Assembly: GCF_000196675.2 (NCBI RefSeq)
Contig: NC_015312.1
Location: forward strand, 2,666,001 to 2,730,000
Length of the DNA: 64,000 nt
Reading direction: 5' to 3'
From: Pseudonocardia benzenivorans CB1190
GTDB lineage: Bacteria > Actinomycetota > Actinomycetes > Mycobacteriales > Pseudonocardiaceae
The position numbers were made by a program, and so were the translations under genes. Below the pieces are notes generated by a model. The model worked only from the letters and a program-made list of their open reading frames with translations. It searched no databases and was not told the origin of the DNA. Of this stretch, positions 61,850 to 64,000 are shown piece by piece; the stretch's first letter is position 1; each line of letters opens with the position of its first letter.

Positions 61850-62008
61850 GCCGTCCCCCGAGACCGGCCGCACGGCGCCGCCACCCGCCTCCCGGGTCGC
61901 GGCGCCGTCTCGTCACGGGCCCGGCCGCGGGTGTGGCCCTGGTCTCCCCGTCCGGCGGCCGACGCTCTCTGGCGATGCGCCGCATTGCCGGATAGGATCG
62001 TGCCACCT

Positions 62009-62029
62009 GTTAATCATATCCAGAGATTC
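62009..62029. promoter_or_regulatory. Island promoter/operator motif, copy g
   Basis: GTTAATCATATC followed by CAGAGATTC, 41-61 bases upstream of the two-repeat protein. The string CAGAGATT(G/C)G also occurs in the leader of the paralogue at 44872. Confidence 0.45.
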
Positions 62030-62069
62030 GTACCGTCACCCGGTACCGACGACGACGTCAGGATCGCGC

Positions 62070-62939
62070 ATGGATGGCAAGACGCTGCTGGAGCGGGAGC
62101 AGGACCACCCGCAGGAGATCGTGGTCGAACGCGATGGCAGGCGCATCTGCACGATGGACTCCGCCCGCTACGTCGATGCCCGCAACACGGGGAAGGACGT
62201 CGTCGTCCCGGCGTCCTACGTCGGCGTCCTGCCCGCGCGGATGATGGCGATCCACCGCCCGCGCGGCGTGATCGGGCACGACGCGTGCGTCGGCAAGGAC
62301 GGGGCCGGGATCGCGGGGCTCTGGTACCTGGAGGCGCTCGGCATCGCCGCCGCCACCGCCGACGGGCTGACCGCCGAGATGGGCAACGGCGAGGACCTGT
62401 ACCGCAACGGCGTCGTCAAGCACGTCAACTACGTGGCCGAGACCTGTGGCGTCAAGCCCGGCATGCCCGTGTCCGAGGCCGCCGAGATCCTGCTGCTCAA
62501 CGACCCGACCGACGTCGAGGTCGGCAACAAGGTCCGCCGCGAGATCGCCGAGACCCACCCCAGCGGGCGGCGCGTCGTCGTCACCGACTCGATCGTGTGG
62601 GCCTACCCCGAGGACGAGAACACCAGCGTCCTCGTCACCGCCGGGCACACCGGGCGCAGCGGCGCCAAGTTCCTCCTCGAGGCCAAGCCGTGGGGCTTCA
62701 TCTGCCACGACGGGGGCATGAGCAAGAACCGCTCCGGCATCTCCGGGCTCGTCACCGCCGACGAGGCGGGGCTGGCCGGGGCCTGTATCGACGGCACCAC
62801 GGCCCCGATCGGCGACGCGTTCCTCGGCTACTCCCAGGGGCTGATCAGCGCGCACAACGAGGCCGCCGCGGCGCGGGGCGTCGCGGTCGGGATGACGGTC
62901 AAGGAGGCCGCGCACCGGCTGCTCGTCGGCGGGGAGTGA
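62070..62939 (+). CDS. Two-repeat protein of unknown function, paralogue 2
   Basis: A 289-residue paralogue of the 44872 protein. The two halves are residues ~43-142 (VVVPASYVGVLPARMMAIHR ... GAGIAGLWYLEALGIAAA ... YRNGVVKHVNYVAETCGVKP) and ~187-285 (VLVTAGHTGRSGAKFL ... RSGISGLVTADEAGLAGA ... GYSQGLISAHNEAAAARGV). The linker VVVTDSIVWAYP is also shared with paralogue 1. The frame starts MDGKTLLEREQDHP. No motif is recognised. It is followed 4 bases later by a DUF35-lipid-transfer pair, which suggests activity on the same CoA substrates. Unknown enzyme or scaffold. Confidence 0.87.
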   Translation: MDGKTLLEREQDHPQEIVVERDGRRICTMDSARYVDARNTGKDVVVPASYVGVLPARMMAIHRPRGVIGHDACVGKDGAGIAGLWYLEALGIAAATADGLTAEMGNGEDLYRNGVVKHVNYVAETCGVKPGMPVSEAAEILLLNDPTDVEVGNKVRREIAETHPSGRRVVVTDSIVWAYPEDENTSVLVTAGHTGRSGAKFLLEAKPWGFICHDGGMSKNRSGISGLVTADEAGLAGACIDGTTAPIGDAFLGYSQGLISAHNEAAAARGVAVGMTVKEAAHRLLVGGE

Positions 62940-62943
62940 GGGT

Positions 62944-63357
62944 GTGGGTGTCGACGCCGCGCTGACCGGTCCGGCCGCCGGGCTGACCGACGCCTTCTGG
63001 GCGGCGGCCGGCCGTCGTGAGCTGGTCCGCCCGGTCTGCCGCGCCTGCGGGCGCAGCTTCTTCACCCCGCAGATCGCCTGCCCCGGCTGCCTGTCGGAGA
63101 ACTGGGCCTACGAGCCGAGCACCGGCCGCGGCCGCGTCTACAGCGCGACGGTCGTCCACAAGCCGCCGAGCCCGGGGTTCGTGGTGCCGTTCCGGCTGGG
63201 GATCGTCGACCTCGACGAGGGCTGGAGCATGCTCGCCGAGCTGGTCGGCGGTCCGGACGGCAGGCTGCCCGCGATCGACGCCCCGGTCCGCGTCACCTGG
63301 ACCGAGCGCGACGGCCGGGTCCTGCCCGCGTTCACCGAGGACGGGGTCACGTCATGA
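62944..63357 (+). CDS. DUF35 OB-fold / zinc-ribbon protein
   Basis: A 137-residue DUF35 protein: zinc ribbon CRACGRSFFTPQIACPGCLS followed by the OB fold (GRVYSATVVHKPPSPGF, VVPFRLGIVDLDEGWSMLAE). The N-terminal helix AFWAAAGRRELVRPVCRACG is standard. GTG 62944 lies 4 bases after the upstream stop. It is translationally coupled to the thiolase-like gene after it; such pairs (as in ChsH2-Ltp2) form a complex in which DUF35 binds CoA and the partner performs carbon-carbon bond cleavage. Confidence 0.9.
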   Translation: MGVDAALTGPAAGLTDAFWAAAGRRELVRPVCRACGRSFFTPQIACPGCLSENWAYEPSTGRGRVYSATVVHKPPSPGFVVPFRLGIVDLDEGWSMLAELVGGPDGRLPAIDAPVRVTWTERDGRVLPAFTEDGVTS

Positions 63358-64000
63358 GGCTCGACGAGATCGCGATCGTCGGGGTCGGGGTCACCCCGCA
63401 GCTCAAGCGGTCCGACCGCAACTCGCTGCAGGTCGCCCTCGACGCGGCCAAGCTCGCGCTGGCCGACGCCGGGCTGGCCCACACCGACGTCGACGGCATC
63501 GCCGCGCGCTGGCCCGGCCCCGGCGGAACGGTCCTCGCGCCCGGCTCGGCCGACTGGTCGACACTGCTCGGCATCCCGCTCGGCTGGATCGGCGACTCCT
63601 ATCCGCAGGGCATCCCCGCGCTGGTCGACGCCGCCGGCGCGATCCTGACCGGCCAGGCGACGACGGTGCTGATCACGGGCGGGCAGGCGGGGGTGCTGGG
63701 CGGGGGCCGCGTCGCCGCGTACACCCAGCCCGGCAACGAGTTCGTCGAGCCGTTCGGGGCGTTCACCGCGGCGCACTTCGCGCTGGTGGCGCAGCGTCAC
63801 CTCGCGCGGTATCCGCATGCGCGGCAGGGGATGGCCGAGATCGCGGCCACGATCCGCACCGTCGGATCGGCCAACCCCGACGCCGTCATGGCCGGGCGCG
63901 GCCCCTACACCGCCCAGGACGTTCTCGACGCGCCGCCCGTCGTCGACCCGTTCACGTTGCTCGACCTGTGCCTGGCGTCCGAGGGCGGTGCCGCCGTCGT
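63354..64000 (+). CDS. Thiolase-like lipid-transfer protein lacking the nucleophilic Cys (partial)
   Basis: The first ~215 residues of an SCP2-thiolase-type protein, truncated by the window end. The N-terminus MRLDEIAIVGVGVTPQLKRS and GQATTVLITGGQAGVLGGG fit the family, but where catalytic members have CASG there is GWIGDSYPQG, so the nucleophile is missing. Ltp2, a steroid side-chain retro-aldolase, similarly lacks it and works with a DUF35 partner, which is exactly the gene overlapped here (ATGA). A retro-aldolase role is a reasonable inference; the C-terminal catalytic Tyr residues cannot be checked. Confidence 0.85.
   Translation, partial: MRLDEIAIVGVGVTPQLKRSDRNSLQVALDAAKLALADAGLAHTDVDGIAARWPGPGGTVLAPGSADWSTLLGIPLGWIGDSYPQGIPALVDAAGAILTGQATTVLITGGQAGVLGGGRVAAYTQPGNEFVEPFGAFTAAHFALVAQRHLARYPHARQGMAEIAATIRTVGSANPDAVMAGRGPYTAQDVLDAPPVVDPFTLLDLCLASEGGAAV

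Noticed and set aside
58795-61995. A 1066-residue frame spanning acyl-CoA dehydrogenase, CMD and GntR genes
   Set aside because: It crosses three well-supported genes on both strands and starts in a palindrome; composition is Arg/Ala-rich without motifs.
1-64000. CRISPR arrays, tRNA/rRNA genes, insertion sequences, phage attachment sites, replication origin
   Set aside because: Looked for repeats with regular spacing, cloverleaf-like sequences, transposase motifs and AT-rich DnaA-box clusters; none was seen.

Overview
This 64-kb window is very GC-rich, uses many GTG starts (one TTG), packs genes with 4-nt ATGA/GTGA overlaps, and carries F420/LLM-type oxidoreductases, SDRs, P450s, IclR/TetR/GntR regulators and repeated acyl-CoA modules. 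That points to a soil actinomycete with a large aromatic/alicyclic/lipid catabolic repertoire (Pseudonocardia-like is my guess; no rRNA or marker gene is present to settle it). No tRNA, rRNA, CRISPR array, transposase or phage gene was seen.

Layout. (1) 1-9.8 kb: an aromatic meta-cleavage locus: a Rieske ring-hydroxylating oxygenase alpha subunit, two consecutive extradiol (catechol 2,3-) dioxygenases, a 4-oxalocrotonate tautomerase, a XylI/DmpH-type decarboxylase, a 2-oxopent-4-enoate hydratase, a Rieske ferredoxin, a histidine phosphatase and three IclR regulators. (2) 9.8-12.9 kb: two small TetR-controlled units, one with a Ddn-type F420 protein and one with a MetE-like protein, each with a palindromic operator candidate. 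(3) 12.9-20.7 kb: P450 + thiolase + DUF35 protein, divergent from an LLM flavin monooxygenase, SDR, acyl-CoA synthetase and PaaK-like ligase. (4) 20.8-27.4 kb: an M19 dipeptidase, then a DUF1097-glutamine-synthetase-like-nitrilase-glutamine-amidotransferase operon, divergent from a FadR-type GntR gene with matching TGGTCAGACCA operators. (5) 27.4-34.8 kb: gcvP-gcvT-gcvH-glyA-sdaA, a complete glycine-to-serine-to-pyruvate operon under a tandem glycine riboswitch. (6) 35.3-37.2 kb: an ABC exporter half-transporter. (7) 37.4-64 kb: a CoA-thioester catabolic island: CMD protein, SDR, BKACE enzyme, an atypical P450 with a three-subunit molybdenum hydroxylase, two copies of an unrecognised two-repeat protein family, EthD and SnoaL-like proteins, BadI-like hydrolase with its CoA ligase, a KSTD-like flavoprotein, a Liv-type ABC importer with fused permease-ATPase, thiolase, SDRs, enoyl-CoA hydratase, acyl-CoA dehydrogenase, a GntR regulator, and a DUF35/lipid-transfer-thiolase pair cut by the window end.

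Three patterns cut across these regions. First, a 40-nt palindrome (half-site GTGAGCGGCGATGGTCGCCA) is found seven times, every time between convergent genes, with compensatory base changes in both arms and often supplying the stop codons: a strong candidate for a family of bidirectional terminators. Second, an AT-rich element close to ATnGTTATCA(G/T) sits in most promoter regions of the 37-62 kb island, suggesting one regulon or promoter class. Third, the two paralogous two-repeat proteins (44872-45720 and 62070-62939) share similar leaders and lie beside CoA-catabolic genes; their function is unknown to me and they are the best candidate here for something undescribed.
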